From the NCBI RefSeq assembly GCF_031755915.1, contig NC_083389.1:24675001-24739000 (forward strand): 64,000 bases of DNA. Reading direction: 5' to 3'. Below the pieces are notes generated by a model, which had not been told where the DNA came from, did not search any database, and saw nothing but the letters and a program-made list of their open reading frames with translations. Source of the stretch: Ziziphus jujuba (Eukaryota > Streptophyta > Magnoliopsida > Rosales > Rhamnaceae). This document shows positions 1 through 10,550 of the stretch, in pieces (the stretch's first letter is position 1; each line of letters begins with the position of its first letter). A program made the position numbers and the translations under genes.

Positions 1-284
1 AATTCCTCTCTCGGCCTCTCGCGACCTCCTCGTCCTCGACCTCATCCTCCATGGAATTCTTGCCTATTTCTTGTATTCAGCCTTCCTTGTGAGGCTTCTA
101 ATCTTCCCACTCTTTGGTTTACATGCTCAAATTGAGCACTCATCCGCTGTATTGATTCCAAAATAGTTCTCAAGTCCACTTGGTCTCCACTTCCGGTAGC
201 TCAGTCATCACCATGAAATGCTACGGACTCTTCCTCATTGATCCTCAAGGGTGGATCCCCTCTTCTTATTCTAGAATCTGCCAT
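1..284 (-). pseudogene. E1 gag N-terminal fragment (Ty3/gypsy)
   Basis: Minus-strand start of a Ty3/gypsy gag, cut by the window edge. The ATG reads from 284 (MADSRIRRGD), and the sequence parallels the E2 gag start at 6736 (MADLRVRRED). The fragment ends in the Arg/Gly-rich stretch (GRGRGGRERPREEF) that E2 shows near 6460-6520. An in-frame stop interrupts it after about 27 codons, so it is dead. It lies directly downstream, in element sense, of the E1 leader, primer site and 5' LTR to its right. The family assignment rests on the E2 copy, which carries the full gag domain and zinc knuckle. Confidence 0.6.
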
Positions 285-968
285 GTTAGTAAAATACTAC
301 AAAAAAAAAATAAAATAAATCCTCACAATATTCACTCCCTCACGTGTTTCACTCAAACAAGGTCTCGACACTCGTGTTTGCACACTAGTTTCGGCTTTTA
401 CCCTCTTTTAAGCTCACACACTCTTGCCTTTTTCCTCTCAATGAATTATCTCAAAGTTCTAATTAAAACACCCACAAAACAGCAATTAGATCACTAGTAT
501 GTTTTAATTAAACTTATCAACAAAGCAGTAGCAAAAAGTAGGCAATACCGAAAGAATCCAACAAATCCTAATTTTTCGGCTTTCTAGACAAGAAAACACA
601 AAATAATGGGAAAACGTTGGAATTTTTGAAAACTGCACCAGATGGTAGTAGTTTATGAGTTCAAGAATAAAATTCCAGAAAAAGAAATTCAAATACGAAC
701 AAGAATCAAAGAGAACAAAAATATAGAAAAGTGTTGGTTGTTGTTCTTGTAATTCAAGTTTTGTATCAATTCTTTTAACTAATTTTAATCCAAAAAAATT
801 TAAACACCCAAAATCCAAATATCCAGCAGCAAAAATAATTTCTCAGCAACTCAAATATTGAATAAATAATCAAAAACCAGCAGCTCCAACAAATTTCCAG
901 CAAACAAATCAAACTCCAACAAACTGAAATATTTTTTTTTTTTTTATTCGGCTTTACCTCTTCTTTCT

Positions 969-1006
<38 letters not shown>

Positions 1007-1469
1007 TTTTCACTCACAAAACACAAACAACTGCAGTAGCAAAAATAATTACCAAAATTGCAATTCCAACTCCAAAACAAACACCAAACCCGTGACCTCC
1101 AAAATAAACAAAATGTGCAGTTTTTTTTTTTTTTTTTTTTTAATGTTGCCGCAAACTCTTTTTTTTTTCTTTTTTCTTTTTTTTTTTTGAATATATGAAT
1201 GCAAATTTCTAAGACTAAAACAGCAAAGGAAAATCAACAAAAACCAAAATTATCAAGAACAATGATAAAAGACAACCAACAAATTAGGAAACAAAAATAC
1301 GATAAAACTAGGAACCTAATTCAACTAGGAATGAATTTTTTTTTTTTTTTTTTTTTTAAGATGCTGAACGTGTATAGGATGGATGCAACCTTAACCTAAT
1401 GCTAAAATTGCAGAATAACACAAAAACAAATAAAGCAAATAAAGATAGATCAAACCTGAACAAAATTTA
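285..1469 (-). other. E1 untranslated leader with long T tracts
   Basis: Non-coding leader between primer site and gag of E1, homologous to 6737-7822 of E2. It contains long homopyrimidine runs on the plus strand (about 930-945, 970-1005, 1119-1141, 1158-1190, 1336-1357), which are A runs in the element RNA. The poly-Lys open frames seen here are artefacts of these tracts. Confidence 0.6.
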
Positions 1470-1481
1470 GCTCTGATACCA
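1470..1481 (-). promoter_or_regulatory. E1 primer binding site, tRNA-iMet type
   Basis: On the minus strand this reads TGGTATCAGAGC, the usual plant initiator-Met tRNA primer site. It is 2 bases from the LTR edge at 1484, which fixes the 5' LTR boundary. Confidence 0.85.
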
Positions 1482-1483
1482 AA

Positions 1484-2625
1484 TGATACGAACCTAGGAC
1501 GACCTGCTCCTAAACCCGTATTATATTAGCCCGGATCTTTAATTAAGTTCAAGTTCTAATGGAATGGACCTCAACCCCTAACCAACCTGTGGTTAGAAAC
1601 CTTGGTATAATGTAGACGCCACAATAGGGGATGGAAAACCTATTGATAAGTCAAGCTAAAACAACCAATTCTCTAATGGTGTTTTAGGTGTTCTCAAAGA
1701 ACAAAGAGATAATTAATCTCACAAGTATTTTCTTAATCAAATCAAAGTTTAAAGTTATCTTATTAATGAAAAAATAAGCCTTTAAATAGGCTTTGAAAGA
1801 AACAAAATAAACCCTAAAAACCCTAGGAAAAACCGGCCACTCAATGAAGAATTCTACCTTGGCCGAAACTTTCCTTTTCCTAATCTAATTTGGATTAATT
1901 AATTCCTTTATTTTGAATTAGGAATTAATTAATTTACAAATAAAATAATAAAATAACAACTTTCCTAATCTTATTTGTCCAGAAAATAAATAAATAGAAA
2001 CTAAAAAATAATGGTAGTTTCCTAAAACAAAAAGTAGAATAAAATTAGGAAACTAAAATACTAGCTTTTTGACTACATTGACTTTGACCAATTCTTTGAC
2101 CCAAGTGAGCTCCAAATCAGCTTCAATATGCTTTGTAGGACGCCAAATAAGCTTATTGTGAAGTTCCTCACGTTGCCCTTGCTTGGAAGTAAGAGAAAAG
2201 GCTAATACAGTAAAATACAGTAAAGCCCGCGAAGAATACAGCAAATTCGGCCTTTCCTTCTCCTTGTGCGCAAACCTCCTTGTTGGTCGGCTTTGAAGCT
2301 GCTTTGGCTGGTTTCTATGACTCATCCTCCATATAAATTAAACCCATAAAGATGGGGTTCCAATTCATACAACCCGGCCTCTTTATTGTTACCAAAAACG
2401 TCACCCGACCCCGTTTTGGCTTCTATTGCTTGTATGAGTAAAACAGGCCTTTGTTCTTTAGATATGGCCAACCCCTCTTAACTATGACTTATTCCTTGTA
2501 TGAAGACAGCAAGATTGTCCTTGAACTTCTTGGCTTGGGCCCTAGTGATCGGCCCCACCTTCATTTGTAATGGGTCAGCACCCCAGCGGTTTATTGGTCG
2601 AGCTGTCTCGGGTGGATTCGCATCA
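1484..2625 (-). repeat. E1 5' LTR (includes pol 3'-end sequence)
   Basis: 1142-base LTR on the minus strand. In plus coordinates it begins TGATACGAACC next to the primer site and ends GGATTCGCATCA at 2625, so the termini form an imperfect inverted repeat. It aligns along its length with the E2 LTR (3138-4262) and the solo LTR K (34874-35924). Its right 300 bases (about 2326-2625) encode, in decayed form, the pol C-terminus of the family (a GPITRA-K-KFK-like stretch near 2515-2570). This is explained by pol running into the LTR rather than by a tandem element. The likely target duplication to its right is GCTAG (2626-2630); the partner lies outside the window. Confidence 0.75.
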
Positions 2626-2759
2626 GCTAGTTTCTAATTGTAGGTTTGATTAATCTATCTTTGTTTCATTGTTTTTCTTTGTTCTTGGCTTTCTGTGATT
2701 TTAGCATTAGGTTAGAAATTGCATCTTTGATTTCTTTGGTTGTCTTATCCATTTGGTAA
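2626..2759 (+). mobile_element. L: leader remnant of a plus-strand gypsy copy
   Basis: This stretch matches, in reverse orientation, the leader just inside the primer site of E3 (25660-25765), starting at the CTAG that follows the primer site and containing the ATTAGGTTAGAAATTGCATC block. E1 therefore landed at the primer-site edge of an older plus-strand copy. The stretch joins an LTR 3' part at about 2760 without any gag or pol, so the interior has been deleted. Confidence 0.6.
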
Positions 2760-2959
2760 CTGTCAAGCTTTGCTTGTGGTGTTCAAATTTAACTTATCAA
2801 TAGGTTATTCCGCATCCTATTGTGGCATCTTCACCATACCAAGGTTCTTACCTTAAATATAAGTAAAGAGTCGAGGTCTTCCATTGATAACTTATAATCA
2901 AACAGTCTAAATCAATTTTTGTTATGGGTTTAGGAGCAGGTCATCCTAGGTTCATATCA
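2760..2959 (+). repeat. L: 3' part of a plus-strand LTR
   Basis: The last 200 bases of an E-family LTR in plus orientation, ending GGTTCATATCA at 2959. It is closest to the E3 5' LTR (reverse complement of 25781-25918 plus 32102-32170), sharing the TCAAGCTTTGCTTGTGG block. The 5' part of the LTR is missing, consistent with an internal deletion from leader to LTR. Confidence 0.65.
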
Positions 2960-3137
2960 GCCATTCTCTTTGTTTTCCAAAGTAGGTAGGTTATCTATGT
3001 CCATAAAATGGACAAAAAAATGTTAATGGACGAGATACTAACTAAGTGCTGGGGAGAAGGATACAGACACAGTGGTGAACAGCGTCAAAGAGAAAACACG
3101 TAACAAGGTATTTAGATCACACTTTACAATAACCAAC
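2960..3137. other. Unassigned spacer between L and E2
   Basis: 178 bases with no similarity to any other part of the window and no convincing coding frame. It may be old flanking DNA. The last five bases (CCAAC) would be the E2 target duplication if its partner had survived. Confidence 0.4.
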
Positions 3138-4262
3138 TGATACGAACCTAGGACGATCTGCTTCTAAACCTGTATTATATTAGCCCGAATCTAATTATGT
3201 TCAAGTTCTAATGGTTACATTGACCCCTAACTAACCTGTGATTAGAAACTTTGGTATATAATGAAGACGCCACAATAGGTGATGGAAGGCCTATTGATAA
3301 GTCAACTAACACACTCATTCACTAGTGGTGTTTTAGGTGTTCAAAAGAACAGAAAGAATTCAATCTCACAAATAATTTTCTATATAAAATTCAAGCTTAA
3401 TTCTTATTGAAAAATAAGCCTTTAAATAGGCTACAAAGTCATGAAATAAACCCTAAAAACAAAGGAAAAACGAGCCATACAAAGTGGTTTCCTATGGTGG
3501 CCGAAATTCTCACTCCTTTCCTAATCTAATTTGGATTAATTAATTCCTTTATTTTGAATTAGGAATTAATTAATTTACAATGGAAATAATAAAATAATAA
3601 CTTTCATAAACTTATTTTTCCAGCAAATAAACAAATAAAAACCAAAGTAATGATAATTTCCTAAAACAAAAAGTAAAATCAAATTAGGAAACTAAAATAC
3701 TAGCTTTTGACTAAGTTGACTTTGACTATTCTTTGACCAATTTGAGCTCTAGATAAGCTTCAATATGCTTTGTAGGATGCCAAATAAGCTGATCATGAAG
3801 TCCCACACGTTTCCCTTGCTTGGAAGAAAGAGAAAAAGCCAATTCAGTAGAATACAGTAAAGCCAGCATAAAATATAGCGAAAACAGGCCAAATTTACTA
3901 ACTGTCCGTACAACCCATTTTTGGATGACTTTGAAGTTGCTTTGACTTGATTCCATATCCTCTTAGACGTATGTATTGAATCCATGAAATATTGGAACCA
4001 TTTCATACTTCTGAGCCTCCATCATTGCATCAAAACTGCTACCCAAGTCCATACTGGCTTCCACCACTTGTATGCTCAAGATAGGTCTTAGATCTTTGGG
4101 TATGGACAAGCCCTTTTGAATATAAATTACTCCCTGGATAAAGGCAGCAAGATTATCGTTAAACTTCTTAACTTGAGCACTAGTGATCGGCCTGGTCTTC
4201 ATCCGTATCGGGTCAGCACCCTAGTGGGTTGTCGGTTGAGCGGGTTCGGGCGGATTTGTATA
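3138..4262 (-). repeat. E2 3' LTR
   Basis: About 1125 bases, beginning TGATACGAACC at 3138 and ending at GGATTTGTATA (4262), where the canonical terminal CA has mutated. The end is placed by alignment with solo LTR K and E1. The C-terminal pol codons (4221-4262 and on to about 3963) lie inside the LTR. Confidence 0.7.
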
Positions 4263-4850
4263 ATTTCTCTCCTCTTGAAAGGGATTTTCCCTCAAATCAG
4301 AGTCATCACCTGCAGCAAAAGGAGACAAATCAGCAACATTAAATGTAGCACTCATATTATACTCACCCGGCAAATCAAGCTTGTAGGCGTTTTCATTGAT
4401 CATTTTCAAAACATGAAAATATCCATCTCCACGCGGCATAAGCTTGGACTTTTTTTATTCGGGAATCCTCTCCTTTCTTGGTTGAAACCAAAACCAATAT
4501 CTTGGGTCAAACACTATCACAACAAATATTAAAAATACAAGTTCATCAAACTTTTTAATATTAGCAAATAATCTTTTCCAAATTTTCAAATTTCTACTAA
4601 GTAAAGCTTTCAACAATGCAGATAAATTTCTATGCAATAAAGACATCTTTAAATAAGTATCTTTCAAATTCATGACCAACAATGATTTCTTATTCATAAT
4701 CACTTTATTAACATCGCCAAAGCTAAGATAAAATTTTTTATTTTTCTTCTGTTTTCTTTCTTTTTCTTTCCCACTCACGGTTTGCATTTGTTTTCTCTCA
4801 TACTTGGCTTTGTCTCTCACTTTCTCTCTCTCTGTTTGTTAAATTTTTCC
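3963..4850 (-). pseudogene. E2 pol remnant: protease spacer fused to integrase tail
   Basis: On the minus strand the frame runs from the Lys-rich linker after protease (RKQKKNKKFYLSFGDVNKV, about 4700-4760) through a short scrambled RT segment (KRLFANIKK, FDELVFLIFVV) straight into the integrase C-terminal tail (VFDPRYWFWF, then MPRGDGYFHVLKMINENAYK and ATFNVADLSPF at about 4330-4440). It ends in the RPITSAQVKKFNDN segment at about 4160-4200. RNase H and the integrase catalytic core are absent. The fusion point is the same as in E3. Several stops and shifts are present, so no product is expected. Confidence 0.7.
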
Positions 4851-5107
4851 ACTCAACCTGGGTTTTAGAGGACTTACCTTGGACAGCAAGCTCACCTTTC
4901 TCCTTTTGGATGGATGGTGGAACCGTTGGTGCCAGCCTTCTTTTTTTAACCTCTCAGTTTCCCTCCTTTGTTGCATTTAAAGTTGATCACTAACTACTTC
5001 CTTTGGAGTCAATGGCTCCAGCTTAAACTTTTTCCCTTTAAATTTAAATACAATGCTATTCTCTCTACCATAATGGATAGCATCTCTATCAAATTGCCAT
5101 GGTCTAC

Positions 5108-6736
5108 CTAATAGAATATGTCCGCATGCATAGGCACAACATCATATAAAACAACATCCACATATTTATCTATGCTAAATTTTACCTTGGCTTGTTTATT
5201 TACTTTCATCTCACCACTATCATTAAGCCATTGTAATTTATAAGGTTCTGGATGTTTAATAATAGTTGTTAAGCCCAATTTATCAACCACAATGTTATTA
5301 ATCACATTTGTACAACTTCCACTATCAATAATCATACTACAAATCTTACCTTGGATTTCATATCGGGTGTGGAAGATGTTTTCTCTTTGAACTTCGTCCT
5401 TATCCTTGTATACAGCAAGTAACCTCCTAGAAACCAAGTTTAATTCACCATTGGATGCACGGAGTGTCTCAGCTTCATCTTTAAATTCTTCTTCTCTTTG
5501 TTCGGTCTCACACTCACTTTCTTCACTTTCCGACTCTAGCTCACCATTGCCTTTTAACACGATGATTCTTCTATTCGGGCATTGGCTAGCGATGTGTTCT
5601 CGTCCCTGGCACTTAAAACAAATAATTTCTCTAGATCTTGAAGGTTTAGGATCATATTCTATCTTATTCTTTGGTGCTTGAACAGATTCGGCTTTAAGCT
5701 CCTTTCTTGGTCGATTGGTCCTTTCTTCTCCTACCTTCGGCTTTGGCTTGCTTTCATAGGTTGGCTTGTTTCTCCAGCCACTTAGAATTGATCTTCCACT
5801 GTTGGAAACTCCTCCAAACCGTGAGCCTACACCCCTCCTCTTGAATTGATGCTCCAATTTAATAGCCACATGCAACATCTCCTCCAATTCCACATATTGT
5901 TGCAATTCTAGTTGGCTGGCTATCTCACAGTTCAAACCACTAAGGAATCTTTCCATGGTTGCCTCTCTATCTTCATTCATGCTCAACCTCATCATGAACA
6001 TCTCCATCTCCTTGTAATAATCCTCCATGGACCTACTTCCTTGAGATAGGGATTGAAGCTTTTGATGCAGCAACTTATGATAATGTGATGGTACGAACCG
6101 CTTCCTCATGTCTCCTTTCATTTGTCGCCATGTAGTGATCAAGTCATCACCAACTCTCCTTCGGGTGTTTTGCTCATTGGTCCACTATTGGATTGCATAA
6201 TGACCAAACTCCATTGCTGCCAACTTCACCTTCTTGGCCTCCAAATAATTATGACAATCAAAAATCATCTCCATTCTCTTCCCCCATTCCAAATATGCCT
6301 CCGGATCACTTTTTCCCATGAAAGGTGGAATATTTACCTTGATATTCCCTAGATCATCATCTTCATTCCTTGTTAGTCTCCTACGGATGGGCCTTTCTTA
6401 AGGTTCAAAAATTTCATCAAACCCCTCATCCAAGTCATCTCCAAAGTTACTTCCCCCGAATTCCTCTCTTGGTTGCCCTCGGCCTCCTCGACCTTGACCT
6501 CGTCCTCCATGAGCATCTGACCTTTTATTCGGCACTCCTTGGGATGTTTCTAACCTATCCATCCTTTGATTTAAATGGTCAAATTGAGTATTCATCTGCT
6601 GTAGTTGCTCTAAGACAGCCTTCATGTCCGTTTGATCACCACTCCCCGAAGCTCAGGAACTGCCATGGAATCCTACGGACTCTTCTTCATTAATTCTTAA
6701 AGGTGGATCTTCTCTTCTCACCCTTAAATCTGCCAT
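5108..6736 (-). pseudogene. E2 gag-protease, degenerate
   Basis: A single minus-strand frame from the ATG at 6736 to 5108 carries a plant gypsy Gag: N-terminal coiled segment (MDRLETSQGV), Arg/Gly-rich stretch, capsid-like domain (MRKRFVPSHYHKLLHQKLQ, then EDREATMERFLSGLN), a CX2CX4HX4C zinc knuckle (CFKCQGREHIASQC, about 5595-5636), an acidic linker, and the protease motif IIDSGSCTNVI (about 5310-5345) with the DSG active site intact. Nonsense codons interrupt the frame near 6650, 6398 and 6190. After MHADIFY the frame shifts by one base at about 5110; beyond the shift the LLGRPWQFD motif continues in another frame. Gag would package element RNA and the protease would cut Gag-Pol; neither is made here. 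Confidence 0.8.
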
Positions 6737-7822
6737 GTTAGTATAAATAATGCAAAAATAAAATAAATTCTCACCAAAAGTCACTCCCTCACGTGTTTCC
6801 ACTTAATCAAGGTCTCGACACTCATGTTTTCACACTAGTTTTGGCTTTTACCCTCTTTTAAGCTCACACACTCTTGCCTTTTTCCACTCAATGAATTATC
6901 TCAAAGTTCTTATTAAAACACCCACAAAACAACAATTAGATCCCAAGTATGTTTTAATTAAACTTAACAGCAAAACAGTAGCCAAAGGTAAGCAATACCG
7001 AAGGAATTAACAAATCCTAGTTTTCGGCTTTTCTAGGCAAAATAAGGCAAATCAATGAGAAAATTTTGGAATTTTTAAGAACTGGACCAGATGGTAAGAG
7101 ATTAAGGATTCAAGAATAAAATTTAGAAAAAAAGAATTTCAAACTCAAACAAGAATCAAATCGAACAAAAATATAGAATAGTGTTGGTTGTTCTTCTCAT
7201 AATTCTAGTTTTGTATCAATTCCTTTGTCTAATTTTAATCCAAATAATTTAAGCACCCAAAATCAAAATATCCAGCAGCAAAAATAATTTCCCAGCAACT
7301 CCAAATATGTAACAAAGAGTCAACAATGCAGCGTTTCAAAGAAATTTCCAGCAAACACCAAATTCAACAACCGAAAAGTCTTTTTTTTTTTTATTCGGTT
7401 TTTTCTTCTTCTTCTTCTTTTTTTTTTTTTTTTAAACTCACAAAACATAAAATAACTGTAGTAGCAAATATCAACACTAAAAATTGCAATTCCACACCAA
7501 AATTCCACCAAACCCGTGGCCTCCAACAAAAACAAAAATGTAGTTCTTTTTATATATATATATATATATATTGCCACAAACCCTTCTTCTTCTTCTTTTT
7601 TTTTTTGAATATATGAATGCAAATATTTAAGACTAAAACAGCAAAGAAAAATCAACAAAAACCAAACTTAACAAGAACAATGATGAAAAACAACCAACAA
7701 ACTAGGAAACAAAAATACGATAAAATTAGGAAATCCTAATTCAACTAGGAATGAATTTTTTTTTTTTTTTAAATATGCAGAACGTGTATGGTGATAGAAG
7801 CAACCTTAACCTAATGCTAAAT
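6737..7822 (-). other. E2 leader, truncated
   Basis: Non-coding leader homologous to 285-1400 of E1, with T runs at 7380-7393 and 7419-7434, an AT dinucleotide run at about 7549-7571, and T runs at 7587-7605 and 7757-7770. It ends abruptly at about 7822 against D. Confidence 0.6.
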
Positions 7823-8366
7823 ATTGATTTTGCAACTTGCCAATCGCTTCATAACTTTTAGAAAATGTTTCCCTATGGATTTCCATACACTCGATCAAAG
7901 ATGTACTCACTTGATAACTTGGAAGATCTGAATTGTCATACCTTGAATAACTTTGTCGATCACTCCATTTAGAATTATATGCGTTGGAATAGAAACTATG
8001 CTTTGGAAAGTCTTCAAATGGCTCTTCCGGAGCAAAAGGATTTCCCACTTGACAATGGTCACTTAAATGATTGCCTCCACACCATTGACATGTTATAGCT
8101 TGAATCCCAAAATTTGCAACTTGACTATATTCTCTTGATAAGTCTTCAATTGAGTCTTCTAAAGCAAAAGGATTCCCCACTTAACAATTTTCACTTGAGT
8201 CATTTACTCCACACCATTCACAAGATACAGCTTGAACTCTAAAATTTGCAATGAGTTTAGACATGATAGCAAGATTCTTTTGTAACTCGATAAAATTTTC
8301 ACTTGGAGAACTAGTTGGATCCCCATAATCCCAATAAGGTTGATGACCATAAGCTTGATATTCCAT
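7823..8366 (-). pseudogene. D Gag-like ORF with duplicated zinc-knuckle modules
   Basis: The ATG at 8366 starts MEYQAYGHQPYWDYGDP, also found in C at 63454. Two similar modules follow: AVSCEWCGVNDSSENC with VGNPFALEDSIED, then AITCQWCGGNHLSDHC with QVGNPFAPEEPFEDF. Both resemble the single zinc-knuckle region of A Gag ([24 protein letters not shown]). The second keeps a C-x2-C-x3-H-x4-C pattern; the first has Asp or Asn where His is expected. A TAA stop separates the modules (probably from CAA, about 8180). Downstream, IGKLQNQ recalls the [10 protein letters not shown] coil of A. The large capsid-like domain of A Gag is absent. The role is unknown; RNA binding is inferred only from the zinc-knuckle pattern. 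Confidence 0.6.
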
Positions 8367-8717
8367 GATTTTCCTAAAAAGAAAACACTGACAAAACAAA
8401 GGTTCAAATTAATTGCAAGTTTATCAAGAAACAATTAAAATTAAATCCTAACATACAAACTAAAATTGAAAATAAGAAAAACCCCTAAGTATGCGTAACT
8501 TTTAACCTAGACACCAATAAATTAAAAATAAAATTTTGGTCTCAAGTACCACAAAATAAGTATTAAAAATTCAAAACAAGTTCGCCAAACAAGCAAATAA
8601 TTAAAACCCTAGCATGCAACACTAAAACCAAAATTAAGAAATAAATATAAAAATTTAAAATAAGAAAACAATGTTCAAAGTACTACTAAACCCAATCTGA
8701 ATTAATATTAATGCCTT

Positions 8718-8737
8718 AATCCCCGGCAACGGCGCCA
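8718..8737 (-). promoter_or_regulatory. D primer binding site, tRNA-Asp type
   Basis: The minus strand reads TGGCGCCGTTGCCGGGGATT, complementary to the 3' end of plant tRNA-Asp(GUC) except at the last base. It is 6 bases from the LTR edge at 8744, the same spacing as in A. Confidence 0.9.
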
Positions 8738-8743
8738 AAAACT

Positions 8744-10434
8744 TCATGTGTAAATCAACTCGCAAGTGCACGAATCGTTTTCAAGTAATAAAATGGAAAA
8801 ATAGGGTTGTCGTACCCAAGGGATTAAGAATTAAGTACCAAAGATAATTAGGTTTTGGTAATATTTGAACTAACAATTAAGATGGCAATTGAAAACTAAA
8901 TAAACTAAATTAAACAAAAGCAATCAATTAAAATTAGATCAATTTAAAGTAAGAGAGAGAATTGAATAATTATGAATACTAGGGCATTTGATTTCACCAC
9001 TAACTATCTCAATTTAATTCCTTGAATATGTGAATTTAATTAACTAGTAATTTTGTTAACCACACTTAATGACAAAATTAATCGAAAGTAGTTTTCACTC
9101 ACAATTGATAATATTCACATAATCTAATTTATTCCTTCCGACCTATAAATTAAATCATGCAAATTCATTAAGCATAGATTAAGCAAATAATATGGCATGA
9201 GACATAATTATTTTCCAATCAATTATACATTCATGTAAATCATTGGAGATCCATAATATTATTCTTTTCCAAGCTCAAATATTATTAAAATCATTCATTC
9301 ATTCCGGCCTATGAAAGCATTAAGCATACCAATGATTTATTAACAAAACATATTACTAATTAAATAAAACTCAACATATATTAAAATAATTAGACCTTCA
9401 TAGTTAGGGCTACATCATAGCCCTAGCTATGAAATTAGTTCATGGCAAAAATAATTTCAACATCCATAATTATAAAGAAAAAACAATAATGTTCACAATT
9501 AAAGCGAAAGAGAAGAGAATAAAAACTATTGAAGAAATCCTCCTCCAAAAGCTCTCCAAGTCGTAGCCTTCTTCTCCAAGCAAGCCCACGTATTTATGCC
9601 CCCTCCAAACTCTCCAATTGATCTTTTAAAACTCTAAAAGTTTAAAACCCTAGAACCCTTAAGAGAACCTTAGAAACTCCCAAAATTTGGTTTGTTTCTA
9701 TTTAAGCCTCCTAAAAGCTCTTAAATAACTCCCTGAACTTGTATATCTTCCTTCAATGTGGTGGAGGCTATATATATAAGACCTTGGAAACCTTTTTCTC
9801 TCTTTATTTTCAATGTGAGAGTCTTGGAAGATACCTTTTTTAGGCCATGGAGAGGGTTGGACGAATTTCATGTATAAAAAGGAAACTTGATATTACTTGC
9901 TCTCTACTACTTTCCTTTTATTTAATTCCTCCTAAAAAAAAAGTCAATTAATCTAATTTACCCTTAATGAAGCATGTAACATGACATGTGCCTCATTAAT
10001 GATAAATTAACCAATTATTGCCACTTGTTTTTATCTTGGCCCTTAAATTGCCTTGATTCCCTCTTTTGATCAATGGTGAAGATTTAACTAGAATATTCCT
10101 TTTTATAAATTCCAAACTTTAAATGACGATAATTCTTTGCTCACACCTCAAAATGAAAAAATAATGTGATATTTGAAATCGTTAGATCGAGAGGATTCAT
10201 ATGACATCCACTTCCATCATGAAATTCCCGATAGAATCTTTATGGAATCTTTAAGGAATCTTTTCAATGCTTGACCCAAGAAATCCATTTTTATGGTTGT
10301 TTTCTTAAAATTCTTCCTCTTTCACCTAGATTAAGAAAAATAAATAATTGAGTATCTTTCCATACCAAATTAACACAAACAAACAAATATTAAGCTATAT
10401 ATGGCATAAAATTATCAATATTTTAGACCTAACA
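8744..10434 (-). repeat. D 5' LTR (Athila type)
   Basis: 1691-base minus-strand LTR. It begins TCATGTGTAAATC (a G-to-C change in the terminal TG) and ends AGACCTAACA at 10434. It contains a TATA run (about 9768-9780), the conserved hairpin near 9404-9436, and both copies of the GGCCGGAAGG-type motif in diverged form. It is collinear with A, B, C and N LTRs. Confidence 0.85.
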
Positions 10435-10550
10435 TTAAACCATTTATTTCTTCTTTAAACTTCTTTGCTTTTGCCCTGGTTATTGGTCCCGTAGAGATTT
10501 GAAGTGGCTCTGGACCCCATCTTGGGGTGCTCCTGGTTATGTCCTCATCA
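10435..10550 (-). repeat. E3 3' LTR, first 116 bases
   Basis: Start of the E3 3' LTR on the minus strand, from TGATGAGGACATAACC at 10550 to the D insertion point. It encodes the pol C-terminal stretch GPITRAKAKKFKEE and matches the right end of the E3 5' LTR (32750-32864). The remainder of this LTR is missing beyond D. Confidence 0.7.

Larger units (their letters stand above)
3138..7822 (-). mobile_element. E2: truncated Ty3/gypsy element, tRNA-iMet family
   Basis: Minus-strand element with 3' LTR (3138-4262), pol remnant (about 3963-4850), gag-protease (5108-6736) and leader (6737-7822). The leader matches E1 up to the CTAATGCTAAA block and then stops at about 7822, where D gag sequence begins. 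Its primer site and 5' LTR are missing. Most of RT, all of RNase H and the integrase core are deleted from pol. Numerous stops and shifts make it non-coding. The C-terminal tail lacks a recognisable chromodomain, so I do not assign it to a named clade. Confidence 0.8.
7823..10434 (-). mobile_element. D: short-Gag Athila-type derivative, 5' half
   Basis: Minus-strand element: 5' LTR (8744-10434), tRNA-Asp primer site (8718-8737), leader (8367-8717) and a short Gag-like ORF (from 8366 to the break at about 7823). LTR, primer site and early leader are close to those of A, but the ORF differs. The 3' half and 3' LTR are gone; the sequence abuts the E2 leader at 7822. It is inserted in the 3' LTR of E3. 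The base pentamer right of its LTR is TTAAA (10435-10439). Confidence 0.8.

Noticed and set aside
775..1240. Lys-rich open frames
   Set aside because: They are translations of poly-T tracts in the E1 leader, with no conservation in the E2 leader.
1484..2625. Tandem elements sharing one LTR, because pol-tail sequence precedes the LTR and gag follows it (also at 25781-32864)
   Set aside because: Solo LTR K, bounded by GGAAG, contains the pol-tail sequence, so it belongs to the LTR. A tandem array is not needed.
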